Assembly (NCBI RefSeq): GCF_014203115.1
Contig: NZ_JACHIJ010000002.1
Location: 620,001 to 684,000, forward strand
DNA: 64,000 nt
From: Afipia massiliensis
GTDB lineage: Bacteria > Pseudomonadota > Alphaproteobacteria > Rhizobiales > Xanthobacteraceae
Direction: 5' to 3'
Position 1 is the stretch's first letter, and each line of letters opens with the position of its first letter. The notes beneath the pieces are model-generated. The model saw only the letters and a list, made by a program, of their open reading frames with translations. It did no database searches and was not told the origin of the DNA. Positions 50,800 through 58,496 of this stretch are shown here, piece by piece. The position numbers and the translations under genes were made by a program.

Positions 50800-51150
50800 T
50801 CACCAGTAACGGCGACGCCAATACCGGCGACGATAGTAGCGGCGACGACGGCGCCATCCCCAATACCTGCGGCGGCGCCAGTACCTTCGGCGGCGAAAGC
50901 CCCAGTAGCGGCGACGACGCCATCCCCAGCGACGACGACCCCAGCCGCGGCGGCGTCCCCACCGGACCTGCTCGACCTTCGCCTCATTCAGATCGTCATC
51001 GTTGGCGACGGCGTTCTGCGGGAGTTGATCCGGTTCGAGCGGCTTGGTGAGCGCTTGCGGGGCAAGCGGCGCGGCGCGCGCGGCGGTTACAGCTGCCGCA
51101 CCTGCGGCGGCGACGCTAAACGCGAACTTGAGAAAACCGCGACGATCCAT
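50800..51150 (-). CDS. Tat-signal small protein with Arg/Trp/Tyr-repeat tail, 116 aa
   Basis: Starts MDRRGFLKFAFSVAAAGAAAVTAARA, again a twin-arginine-type signal. After a 30-residue linker (PNQ and Asp rich) comes a 58-residue tail in which 30 residues are Arg, arranged as repeats of three to five Arg followed by Tyr-Trp or Trp-Gly. The coding sequence is correspondingly repetitive, so slippage could change its length. Paralogue of the 95-aa protein next to it. No domain match known to me. A cell-surface or nucleic-acid/LPS binding role is a guess. Confidence 0.78.
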   Translation of the reverse strand: MDRRGFLKFAFSVAAAGAAAVTAARAAPLAPQALTKPLEPDQLPQNAVANDDDLNEAKVEQVRWGRRRGWGRRRWGWRRRRYWGFRRRRYWRRRRYWGWRRRRRYYRRRYWRRRYW

Positions 51151-51257
51151 GATGCGACCTCCGATGTTCTGTTCGCATCAAGCCGCAGCGCGCATGAATG
51201 GAAACTGAACCGGGCAGGTTCCTGAAGAGTTGACCCGCGACCGCGACAAGATCGATG

Positions 51258-51293
51258 ATCCAGGGAGTGGGTCCCCGCCTGCGCGGGGACGAC
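51258..51293. repeat. Partial family-A palindrome
   Basis: CCAGGGAGTGGGTCCCCGC...GCGGGGACGAC corresponds to the right-hand half of the repeats at 22365 and 23104. The left half is missing. Confidence 0.7.
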
Positions 51294-51320
51294 ATCGTGG
51301 GTGTTGGCTCACTTCCGTCG

Positions 51321-51429
51321 CGTCATCCTGAGGTGCGAGCCGTGTTTGCGGCGAGCCTCGAAGGATGGACGTCAAGCGTCGCAGCCCTCATCCTTCGAGG
51401 CTCGCAAGTGCTCGCACCTCAGGATGACG
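51321..51429. repeat. Large inverted repeat, CGTCATCCTGAGGTGCGAGC family
   Basis: CGTCATCCTGAGGTGCGAGC at the left and GCTCGCACCTCAGGATGACG at the right are exact complements of 20 bases. Inside, GCGAGCCTCGAAGGATG pairs with CATCCTTCGAGGCTCGC. A miniature palindromic element of about 109 bp. Confidence 0.85.
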
Positions 51430-51602
51430 ATCGCGCGTATTGAGAGGTTGTGCGCAATCCGCGTTGGCGCGCATCGCGAAGCGCGGTGCATCACTCCGAA
51501 TTCCCGATTCAACTTTCAAACAGCCACGCGCCATCACCCCTGTTGTTGTGACGGCGCGGGGGCGCCCGGTCGTCTTATGCGTCTTGCGCCCGATGAGGGC
51601 GC

Positions 51603-51806
51603 GCGGAACGCCGGATGCGCAAGCGCATCCGCAGCCTCGTGTGCAAAGGTAGAAAGCACACGAGTTAGTCGCCACGGTCGCGCCGGATACATCCGGCGTT
51701 CCGCACGCGGTGGTGCTCCGGCTTGCTTCGTGCTCTCCCCGGCAACGCCCTCGGGCTGACGCCGTCGTCTCCGCGGTACTTTTCTCCTCCGGTCGGAGGT
51801 GAAAAG
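51603..51806. other. Multi-hairpin non-coding element with alternative pairings
   Basis: A 15-bp perfect long-range stem joins 51603-51617 to 51690-51704. Inside it is a perfect 9-bp hairpin (51636-51644 with 51656-51664). The long stem competes with two local palindromes (51612-51631 and 51681-51698). A further 12-bp stem with one mismatch lies at 51779-51806. The density of strong complementary arms suggests a structured RNA. Confidence 0.55.
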
Positions 51807-52110
51807 AGCAGACCGGATTTCGCAGGACCACACGACTTGGGCCGGCGCGGAGTTACGCGTTCATGCCAAGCGTTACCGCTTCGCAGTCCCGCGCACAGCG
51901 TGGTCCGTCTTGCGTCCGCTTCGGATGACTCACACGCCCTTTGTACAAGGAACGCGCCCCGCCATCCTCGCTCGCGCCTGACGCTGCCGCGCCACCGCAT
52001 CCCGCCCCGCGTATCGTGACGATCGCGAGCCGCCCCTCAATGGTGAGGCGGGACACAAGGAATATAATCCTAGTGCCCAGATAAGTCAAGCGTGAAGGCG
52101 AAGGTATCGA

Positions 52111-52692
52111 ATGGGTATCTTCCGAACCGCCTCGCCCGCGCCTAAATCAACCGCGATTTCCTTGCGCGATTTCCTTGGCGATGACGGGAACGATTTACTG
52201 TTCCGTGAGTGGTCAAAGATGGCAGACAGCATCATCGCCCATCGTGCCTACCGTTCCCGCACCAGCAGATGCGCCCATGTGATCGAACGGCTCGGCCTGT
52301 CCATGGCGGGCGCGTCATGCGGCCTGTTCGTCGCCGCCCATGTCTCGAGCGCGCGCGTCGAACTCCTGGGTTCCGTGACCATGAGTCTCACCCTGATGGT
52401 CCTTGGCGCCATCGGCTTCTATCTCGGCATTGATGTCCCGCCGCATCGCACGGGCCGGCTGCCGCAGGCGCGCCTCACCGGCGAAGATATGCAGCCGATG
52501 GACCCCGTCGAACTGCTGAGCGCGGCCGGAACCTTCCTCGCCGCAACAGCAGCCTTCATCTCGGTCTATTCCATCGTGACCGATTCCGACCCGACAGCGG
52601 CGATGACAGTGGCGCTGGCATGCGGCTGGCTGCTCGGCGTGACCATGCAGATCGTCGCAGGCACTACCGCGCGCGTGCGGCGCACAGGCTAA
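52111..52692 (+). CDS. Conserved membrane protein, 193 aa
   Basis: Function unknown. N-terminal soluble part of about 55 residues (SLRDFLGDDGNDLLFREWSKMADSI), then four hydrophobic helices at about 63-80, 87-107, 136-155 and 163-183, for example 'LSAAGTFLAATAAFISVYSIV'. The frame is full-length with good composition. It follows the long non-coding repeat region and overlaps by 4 bases the end of a tiny convergent gene. Confidence 0.75.
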   Translation: MGIFRTASPAPKSTAISLRDFLGDDGNDLLFREWSKMADSIIAHRAYRSRTSRCAHVIERLGLSMAGASCGLFVAAHVSSARVELLGSVTMSLTLMVLGAIGFYLGIDVPPHRTGRLPQARLTGEDMQPMDPVELLSAAGTFLAATAAFISVYSIVTDSDPTAAMTVALACGWLLGVTMQIVAGTTARVRRTG

Positions 52693-52760
52693 CGATCCTC
52701 CGGTTCCACAGGCCGCTCGCCTTTCCAGATCATTTCCAGCCATTCGAGAAGCTTTTTCAT
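52689..52760 (-). CDS. Tiny protein, 23 aa
   Basis: Reads MKKLLEWLEMIWKGERPVEPEDR, an amphipathic Leu/Trp helix with a charged end. A TGAGG ribosome-binding site overlaps the stop codon of the upstream 76-aa gene, so translation is probably coupled. The helix may sit on the membrane surface. The evidence is the well-placed ribosome-binding site and protein-like composition; no homology is claimed. Confidence 0.5.
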   Translation of the reverse strand: MKKLLEWLEMIWKGERPVEPEDR

Positions 52761-52766
52761 GACGCC

Positions 52767-52997
52767 TCACACGCGCGGCGCGGGATGCCCTCTGCGCAGT
52801 TCATCGCGCTGCCTTGCGAGCGCGCTTGCACGCGCTTTCGCGCATTGAGCCTTGTCGCTGCGCATCGGTTCCCTCGGCCCGACCACATTCGTCCGCGATG
52901 TCATTGGCTGAGGAACACCGCGACCGTTATCGGGTGGTTGCATCGTCATCGCCAGCTTCACCGGCATTTTCTTGGGATGTGACGCTTTCTTCGGCAT
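52767..52997 (-). CDS. Small basic hypothetical protein, 76 aa
   Basis: Reads from ATG at 52997: 'MPKKASHPKKMPVKLAMTMQ', then a Pro/Arg-rich part and a Lys/Arg/Ala helix (KAQCAKARASALARQRDELRRG). No family recognised and no clear ribosome-binding site, so it could be non-coding. It gains some support from the 23-aa gene with a good site immediately downstream. Confidence 0.4.
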   Translation of the reverse strand: MPKKASHPKKMPVKLAMTMQPPDNGRGVPQPMTSRTNVVGPREPMRSDKAQCAKARASALARQRDELRRGHPAPRV

Positions 52998-53082
52998 ACG
53001 GAACAACGCGCAACACGCCGATTGGTTCGGAACGAATCGCAGGCGACGCACTTAATCCGGCCATGTGACGCAGGAGTCGTCC

Positions 53083-53364
53083 GTGCCGTGGAATAGCCGT
53101 TTCATCAAGCCGATCGTTCCCGCGAAAGGCCGTCCGATCGCCACGCTGAAAGATGCGCTGGACTACATCAGCGCCCTTCCCCCGTCGGAACAATCGGCCA
53201 TCACGCAGGAAATCGCCGACGCCGTGGAGATGGCCGCTCGGGGCAGCGGCCCGCTACGCCCGACGGAGGCATGCATGGTGCGGCTGGTTCACGGTCCCAT
53301 CGCAATTGCGGACGAAGCTCCAGCGGAGCAACCCGTAACGGTCAGGCGGGGCCGCCCGTCATGA
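53083..53364 (+). CDS. Conserved hypothetical protein, 93 aa
   Basis: GTG at 53083 is chosen because AGGAG lies 7 bases upstream; the reading starts 'PWNSRFIKPIVPAKGRPIATLKDALDYISALP', a beginning common among short Bradyrhizobium proteins of unknown function. The middle is helical (SEQSAITQEIADAVEMAARG). Cytoplasmic, no domain known. It precedes a VOC-family gene by 64 bp on the same strand. Confidence 0.7.
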   Translation: MPWNSRFIKPIVPAKGRPIATLKDALDYISALPPSEQSAITQEIADAVEMAARGSGPLRPTEACMVRLVHGPIAIADEAPAEQPVTVRRGRPS

Positions 53365-53428
53365 CCGGATCTATTTATCCGGGCGCGAATTGTTTCTCGT
53401 CGCTCTCATCGAAACGAGGAGTTTGCTC

Positions 53429-53890
53429 ATGGCTTCCAAGGTCAACCCCGTTCCCGACGGTTATCACACCGTCACACCCTATCTGATCGTCGACGGCGCG
53501 GAGAAGGTCATCGACTTTCTTCAAAAGGCGTTCGACGCCAAACTGTTCAACGAAATGACCAAGCGGCCCGACAACAAGGTGATGCATGCCGCGCTGAAAA
53601 TCGGAAACTCGATGATCATGATCGCGGACTCCTCGGAGTTCGTGAAGGCGTCGCCGGCCATGCTCTATCTGTACGTGCCTGACGCGGACGCCGCCTACCA
53701 GAAGGCGATCAAGGCAGGCGGCGCCTCGATCATGGAGCCGTCGAACCAGTTTTACGGCGACCGCTCCGGCGGCGTGAAGGACCCCGCAGGCAACAGCTGG
53801 TTTGTTGGCACCCATGTCGAGGACGTCAGCGCAGCCGATCTGAAGAAACGCGCGGAAGAAGAACTGAAGAAGCGCGGCAAGGCGGCGTAG
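53429..53890 (+). CDS. VOC superfamily (glyoxalase/PhnB-like) protein
   Basis: A 153-aa member of the vicinal oxygen chelate fold. It begins 'GYHTVTPYLIVDGAEKVIDFLQKAFDAKLF' and ends with 'DRSGGVKDPAGNSWFVGTHVEDV', typical of PhnB-like glyoxalase-related proteins. GAGGAG lies before the ATG at 53429. The expected His/Glu metal ligands are only partly visible, so it may be non-enzymatic. The C-terminus is a Lys/Glu helix. Substrate unknown. Confidence 0.9.
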   Translation: MASKVNPVPDGYHTVTPYLIVDGAEKVIDFLQKAFDAKLFNEMTKRPDNKVMHAALKIGNSMIMIADSSEFVKASPAMLYLYVPDADAAYQKAIKAGGASIMEPSNQFYGDRSGGVKDPAGNSWFVGTHVEDVSAADLKKRAEEELKKRGKAA

Positions 53891-53946
53891 CTGCCTGCAT
53901 TCCAGCGGCCTGTGTCAGGCCGCCGGCCGCGTCTCAGGCCGGACGC

Positions 53947-54582
53947 TCAGTGCGGCCCTTCGCGCTCATAGATGAACTTCGGCATTTCCCACTTGTAGCG
54001 GATCGCAAGCAGGCGGAACGTCAGGCCGAACGCCACCGAGCCGATCACCACCGCGACATGCTCGACCCCGAAATGCGTGCCCGCGACATAGAGCGCGCCT
54101 GTCACCAGCGACACGCTGGCGTAAAGCTCGCTGCGGAACAGCAGCGGCACCTCGGTGCAAAGGATATCGCGCAGCACGCCGCCGGCGCATCCGGTGATCA
54201 TCCCCGCCACGACCACGATGGTCAGCGGATGGCCCATGCTCATGGCCACGTTGCAGCCGATAATGGTGAAGACCACGAGGCCGATCGCGTCGAGCACAAG
54301 AAAGAGATAGTGAAAGCGATGCACCACACGCGCCAGCGCAATGGTGAGCAGCGCCGCGCCGCCGGTCAGCAGCAGCAGCGTCGGATGTTTCACCCAGAGC
54401 AGCGGATAATGCCCGAGCAGCATGTCGCGCAACGAGCCGCCGCCAAGCGCGGTGACAGATCCAAGCATCGCGACGCCGAACCAGTCCATCTTGCGCCGCC
54501 CGGCCGCGAGCGCCGCCGTCATGGCCTCGGCGACCATGGCGAACAATCCGAAGAAGAAAAGAACCGATTCGGCGGGCTGCAT
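53947..54582 (-). CDS. TRIC-family cation channel protein (YicG-like)
   Basis: A 211-aa membrane protein with seven helices in two related halves, the trimeric intracellular cation channel (UPF0126) architecture. Paired family motifs are 'GGGSLRDMLLG' in the first half and 'GCAGGVLRDILC' in the second. It probably forms a K+-selective pore in the inner membrane. Conserved length. It is convergent with the VOC gene, 56 bp apart. Confidence 0.93.
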   Translation of the reverse strand: MQPAESVLFFFGLFAMVAEAMTAALAAGRRKMDWFGVAMLGSVTALGGGSLRDMLLGHYPLLWVKHPTLLLLTGGAALLTIALARVVHRFHYLFLVLDAIGLVVFTIIGCNVAMSMGHPLTIVVVAGMITGCAGGVLRDILCTEVPLLFRSELYASVSLVTGALYVAGTHFGVEHVAVVIGSVAFGLTFRLLAIRYKWEMPKFIYEREGPH

Positions 54583-54669
54583 GGCGAAGCCCTAGCACAG
54601 TTCCACTGCCGCCGCAGGGTGGGACGTGGGCGCATGTGAGGGCCCGCATTCCTGATTCAGATGCTAAAG

Positions 54670-54761
54670 TCGTCATCACCGGGCTTATCCCGGTGATCCA
54701 CGTCTTGTCTGCAACCGAAGTAAGTCGTGGATGGCCGGGATAAGCCCGGCCACGACGAGGG
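54670..54761. repeat. Paired intergenic palindromes, CGTC..CCGGG family
   Basis: GTCATCACCGGG-CTTAT-CCCGGTGATCCACG, then GTCGTGGATGGCCGGGATAAGCCCGGCCACGACG. The two hairpins are partly inverted copies of each other and of the palindrome at 7809. Confidence 0.8.
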
Positions 54762-54766
54762 GATGG

Positions 54767-55084
54767 CTATGCCGGCCAGCTTTCCGCCTGCACCAGAATA
54801 TCGCGCGTGCGCTTCACCTCGGGCCAGTCGCGGTCGAAGTCGCGGATCAGGCGCTTCATCTCCTCGCCGCCTGCGGCCGCATCCAGCGACGCACGGTCGG
54901 AAAATTCATACATCGCCAGATGCACGGCCGGATCGTTGGCGATCCAGTAGCGCCATGCGCGCTTGGAGCCGAACGACTTCACGGCATCGGGTAGATGCTC
55001 GCGCGAATACCACGCATCGAACGCGGCGCGTTTGGATTCATCGGGGACGGTGGCGCGAACGACGAGGATGTGGGGCATGGACAT
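54767..55084 (-). CDS. Small dimeric alpha-beta-barrel-like protein, 105 aa
   Basis: Reads 'MSMPHILVVRATVPDESKRAAFDAWYSREHLPDAVKSFGSKRAWRYW' (partial quotation split here), like EthD/ABM-type proteins with a ferredoxin-like fold: strand, helix with 'AWYSREHLPD', strand, then 'LAMYEFSD' and a final helix. Such proteins bind small aromatic or aldehyde compounds. An in-frame ATG two codons later is an alternative start. It stands alone. Confidence 0.75.
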   Translation of the reverse strand: MSMPHILVVRATVPDESKRAAFDAWYSREHLPDAVKSFGSKRAWRYWIANDPAVHLAMYEFSDRASLDAAAGGEEMKRLIRDFDRDWPEVKRTRDILVQAESWPA

Positions 55085-55123
55085 ATGACAGACATTGTTT
55101 GCTATGCCGACTACGTAATTCCG

Positions 55124-55528
55124 TCACCATAGGCCTGCAACAACATTGTACAAGCGCGCCAACCAGAGACTTGGCTCTCCGCGCCATCGTACATACGAAC
55201 CAAAAAAATCGAAAGCAGACGATTTATCTGCGAAGATAAGGAACGTCACCCATCCTAATCCGAGAAGCAATGCAGCATGGGGATAAAATTGACGGTGACT
55301 TTCGAGACGAGACCAAACAAAAGCTAGAAACGCGGCCGCTACAAGAGGTGAAAGAATTGTAAGGAATAAAAAAAAGTAAGTGTCATTCGATAAACTCGGC
55401 GCTCCCATCATAATGGCGGTGCCGACCAATAGCAGTGGCAATGACGCGATCTCAAAACAGATCGTCACGATGAACAAAGCACCGGCAACATATCTGGAAG
55501 CAACGACTATCAAGTTTGAAGCCTGCAT
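55124..55528 (-). CDS. Membrane protein of unknown function, 134 aa
   Basis: Four predicted helices, for example 'VAGALFIVTICFEIASLPLLLVGTAIM' and 'AALLLGLGWVTFLIFADK'. The coding region is noticeably more AT-rich and uses more A/T-ending codons than its neighbours, hinting at separate acquisition. GTGAGG precedes the ATG. It begins 4 bp after the stop of the pccB gene on the same strand and may be read through from it. No family recognised. Confidence 0.7.
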   Translation of the reverse strand: MQASNLIVVASRYVAGALFIVTICFEIASLPLLLVGTAIMMGAPSLSNDTYFFLFLTILSPLVAAAFLAFVWSRLESHRQFYPHAALLLGLGWVTFLIFADKSSAFDFFGSYVRWRGEPSLWLARLYNVVAGLW

Positions 55529-55532
55529 TGCC

Positions 55533-57065
55533 TCACAACGGAATGTTGTCGTGCTTCTTCATCGGCACGTCGACGTGCTTGTCCTTCAGCATCGCCAGCG
55601 CGCGGGCGATGCGCTTGCGGGTCGAGTGCGGCATGATGACGTCGTCGATATAGCCGCGCTCGGCGGCGACGAACGGCGACAGGAAGCGATCCTCGTATTC
55701 CTTGGTGCGCGCGGCGATCTTCTCGGCATCGCCAATGTCCTGCCGGAAGATGATCTCCACCGCGCCCTTCGCGCCCATCACCGCGATCTGCGCCGTCGGC
55801 CAGGCGTAGTTCATGTCCGCGCCGATTTCCTTCGACGCCATCACGTCGAACGCGCCGCCGTAAGCCTTGCGCGTAATCACAGTGACCAGCGGCACGGTGC
55901 ACTGGCTGTAGGCGAACAACAGCTTCGCGCCATGCTTGATCAGCCCGCCGTATTCCTGCGCGGTGCCGGGCAGGAAGCCCGGCACGTCCACGAAGGTGAC
56001 GATCGGAATGTTGAACGCGTCGCAGAACCGGACGAAGCGCGCGGCCTTGCGTGAGGCGTCGGAGTCGAGCACGCCCGCCAGCACCATCGGCTGGTTGGCG
56101 ACGAAGCCTACCGTCTTGCCTGCGATGCGGCCGAAGCCGGTGACGATGTTCTTGGCGAAGGTGTCCGCGAGTTCGAAGAAATCCCCCTCGTCTACCACCT
56201 TCAGGATCAGTTCCTTGATGTCGTAAGGCTGGTTCGGATTGGCCGGGACCAGCGTGTCGAGGGATTCATCGACGCGCTCGATGTCGTCGAAGCTCGGCCA
56301 CTCGGGAACGCCATCGGTATTGTTGCTCGGCAGGAAGTCGATCAGCCGGCGCATCTGCAGCAGCGTCTCGACGTCGTCCTTGAACGCGCCGTCGGCGATA
56401 GATGATTTCGTGGCGTGCACCGACGCGCCGCCGAGTTCTTCCGCCGTCACGACTTCATTCGTGACGGTCTTCACCACGTCGGGACCAGTGACGAACATGT
56501 AGCTGGTGTTCTTCACCATGAAGATGAAGTCGGTCATCGCCGGCGAATAGACGTCGCCGCCCGCGCACGGGCCCATGATGACGCTGATCTGCGGAATGAC
56601 GCCCGAGGCGATCACGTTGCGGCGGAACACGTAGGAGTAACCCGCCAGCGCCGCGACGCCTTCCTGAATGCGCGCGCCGCCCGCATCGTACAGCCCGATG
56701 ATCGGCGCACGCGCCTTCAGCGCCATGTCCTGCAGCTTGGTGATCTTCAGCGCGTGGGTCTCGGACAGCGAGCCGCCGAACACGGTGAAGTCCTTCGCGA
56801 ACACGAAGGTGGTGCGGCCGTTGACCGTGCCCCAGCCGGTGACAACGCCGTCGCCGGGGATCTTGTTCTTCTCCATGCCGAATTCGACCGAGCGATGCTC
56901 GACAAACATGTCGAATTCCTCGAACGAGCCTTTATCCAGCAGCAGTTCGATGCGCTCGCGGGCGGTCAGCTTGCCGCGGGCATGCTGCGCCTCGATGCGC
57001 TTGTCGCCGCCGCCCTTTTTGGCGCCTGCGCGACGTTCGTCGAGTGCTTCGAGGATATGCTTCAT
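55533..57065 (-). CDS. pccB: Propionyl/acyl-CoA carboxylase beta subunit (carboxyltransferase)
   Basis: A 510-aa carboxyltransferase that moves CO2 from carboxybiotin to propionyl-CoA. It has the crotonase-fold halves with the oxyanion-hole Gly-Gly pairs: '[13 protein letters not shown]' and '[14 protein letters not shown]' in the first, and '[18 protein letters not shown]' and '[14 protein letters not shown]' in the second. The N-terminus '[17 protein letters not shown]' is standard. Its alpha partner is most likely pccA at 10563-12578. In many Rhizobiales the two genes lie close; here 43 kb separate them. Confidence 0.95.
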   Translation of the reverse strand: MKHILEALDERRAGAKKGGGDKRIEAQHARGKLTARERIELLLDKGSFEEFDMFVEHRSVEFGMEKNKIPGDGVVTGWGTVNGRTTFVFAKDFTVFGGSLSETHALKITKLQDMALKARAPIIGLYDAGGARIQEGVAALAGYSYVFRRNVIASGVIPQISVIMGPCAGGDVYSPAMTDFIFMVKNTSYMFVTGPDVVKTVTNEVVTAEELGGASVHATKSSIADGAFKDDVETLLQMRRLIDFLPSNNTDGVPEWPSFDDIERVDESLDTLVPANPNQPYDIKELILKVVDEGDFFELADTFAKNIVTGFGRIAGKTVGFVANQPMVLAGVLDSDASRKAARFVRFCDAFNIPIVTFVDVPGFLPGTAQEYGGLIKHGAKLLFAYSQCTVPLVTVITRKAYGGAFDVMASKEIGADMNYAWPTAQIAVMGAKGAVEIIFRQDIGDAEKIAARTKEYEDRFLSPFVAAERGYIDDVIMPHSTRKRIARALAMLKDKHVDVPMKKHDNIPL

Positions 57066-57240
57066 GGATTTCGCCCCAGAATCTTGTGTTGGGCGGCGGG
57101 CGCCGCCGTTCTTGAATGGTTGGCCAGCGTTCTAGCACGCGATCTGGGCCGGGGAAAATGGCCCGATACCCCCGAAAATGGCGGGTCCGGGCGGCCTGCG
57201 CCGCGTGGTAAAAGTGTCCTTTGCAGGGGATTCGCTAGCC

Positions 57241-57651
57241 ATGACCGACACAACCACGAAACCAGCCGATGGCGCGGTCACCGGCGGGGTCCGCACCCTG
57301 CTGCGGCTGGAAGGCGCGGCGCTCGCCGTCGCCTGCATGGTGTTCTACAGCTATTTCGAAGGCTCATGGTGGATGTTCGCGATCCTGCTGCTGGCGCCCG
57401 ATCTCAGCTTTCTGGGATATCTCGCAGGCCCGCGCGCAGGAGCCGCAAGCTACAATGTAGCCCACGCCGCAATCCTGCCGATGCTGCTCGGCATGGTCGC
57501 CATGATCATGCCCTCGGCGCTGGCGATGCACCTGTCGCTGATCTGGTGCGCGCATATCGGGTTCGATCGCGCACTCGGCTACGGCCTGAAATACGACGCC
57601 GGATTCACCTTCACCCATCTTGGGCGGATCGGGCGAGCCGCCCGAGATTGA
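57241..57651 (+). CDS. DUF4260 family membrane protein
   Basis: A 136-aa protein with four helices and the DUF4260 pattern: 'LLRLEGAALAVACMVFYSYFEGSWWMFAILLLAPDLSFLGYLAG', 'NVAHAAILPMLLG' and 'WCAHIGFDRALGYGLKYDAGF'. The ATG at 57241 is chosen over the upstream start because the reading then matches the family length. Function unestablished. It is followed after 31 bp by a small soluble protein gene, same strand. Confidence 0.87.
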   Translation: MTDTTTKPADGAVTGGVRTLLRLEGAALAVACMVFYSYFEGSWWMFAILLLAPDLSFLGYLAGPRAGAASYNVAHAAILPMLLGMVAMIMPSALAMHLSLIWCAHIGFDRALGYGLKYDAGFTFTHLGRIGRAARD

Positions 57652-57682
57652 TCCCATAACCGCGCAACCGGAAGGTCAGGCC

Positions 57683-57979
57683 ATGCTGTTTCTCGTCATA
57701 TCCAACCCGCGGGCGGAGCGTCCCTCGGACGTCGCCAAGGCACGGCAAGGCTTCTGGCCCTGGATGGCGGGCTATCAGTCGCAGGGGATCTGCAAGCACA
57801 TCTATCCGCGGGTCGGGCGCGGTGTGGTCGCGATCTTCGATGTGGAAAGCAACGAGGTGTTGCACCGGATTTTGAACGAGTGGGCGGACATCATCCCCGC
57901 CCAGTTCGAAACCTATCCGCTGGTCGATCTCGCGGCCACCAAGGCTGTGCTGGCGGCGCAAGTCGCGGCGAAGGACTGA
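57683..57979 (+). CDS. Small DUF3303-like hypothetical protein, 98 aa
   Basis: Reads 'MLFLVISNPRAERPSDVAKARQGFWPWMAGYQSQG', followed by strands 'GRGVVAIFDVESNEVLHRILNEW', consistent with a ferredoxin-like (dimeric alpha-beta barrel) fold such as muconolactone-isomerase-like or DUF3303 proteins. GGAAGG is placed well before the ATG. Likely cotranscribed with the DUF4260 gene. Ligand unknown. Confidence 0.7.
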   Translation: MLFLVISNPRAERPSDVAKARQGFWPWMAGYQSQGICKHIYPRVGRGVVAIFDVESNEVLHRILNEWADIIPAQFETYPLVDLAATKAVLAAQVAAKD

Positions 57980-58006
57980 GCGCCCCTCGCCGCCAGAAAA
58001 TGCGCG

Positions 58007-58408
58007 TTACGCTTTCGGCGGGCGGCTCTGCACGAAGTAGCTCGACTTGTGCACCACCTTGCCGTCGCGCAGCGTGATGACGTCGACCAATTCCATGGTC
58101 ACCGGCTTGCCGTCCGGCGAGGTCGCGGTGAGGATCGATTCCGAGACGAAATGATCGTCGCTGCCGTAGAGCGCGACCGGCTCGAACTTGATTCCGGGCA
58201 ATCCGGAGATGTCCTTGCCGAACTGCTCGGCGACGGCGTCCTTGCCCTTATAGACTTTCGAACTGCCGTGGCGCTGGTAGCTGGTGTCGTCGACATGCAT
58301 CGCCATGATCGCCGGAACGTCGTGTGCATTCCACGCGGCGTTGTAACGGGTGGCGAAGTCTTTCCACGACGAGGCCGGTACGATTTTCGCGGCTGCTGAA
58401 GACGACAT
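58007..58408 (-). CDS. NTF2-like (SnoaL) protein
   Basis: A 133-aa cone-fold protein: 'WKDFATRYNAAWNAHDVPAIMAMHVDDTSYQRHGS' then 'HFVSESILTATSPDGKPVTMELVDVITLRDGKV'. Members act as small isomerases, dehydratases or ligand binders. It is one of three NTF2-like proteins within 3 kb but differs clearly from the other two. No partner evident. Confidence 0.87.
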   Translation of the reverse strand: MSSSAAAKIVPASSWKDFATRYNAAWNAHDVPAIMAMHVDDTSYQRHGSSKVYKGKDAVAEQFGKDISGLPGIKFEPVALYGSDDHFVSESILTATSPDGKPVTMELVDVITLRDGKVVHKSSYFVQSRPPKA

Positions 58409-58496
58409 GCTTGGCTCCCTGATTTTATGTTCTTGATTTTATACTCTTGGGCTTGAGCCTAGCCGGTTTCAAGCAGGCGCGAAACCGGACAAGATG

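Larger units (their letters stand above)
51151..52110. other. 960-bp gene-free region rich in repeats and hairpins
   Basis: No convincing coding frame. It contains a partial family-A palindrome (51258-51293), a large inverted repeat (51321-51429), and a stretch of stable hairpins (51430-52080) described separately. Sequence 51503-51529 is the inverse of 23038-23063. Confidence 0.6.
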
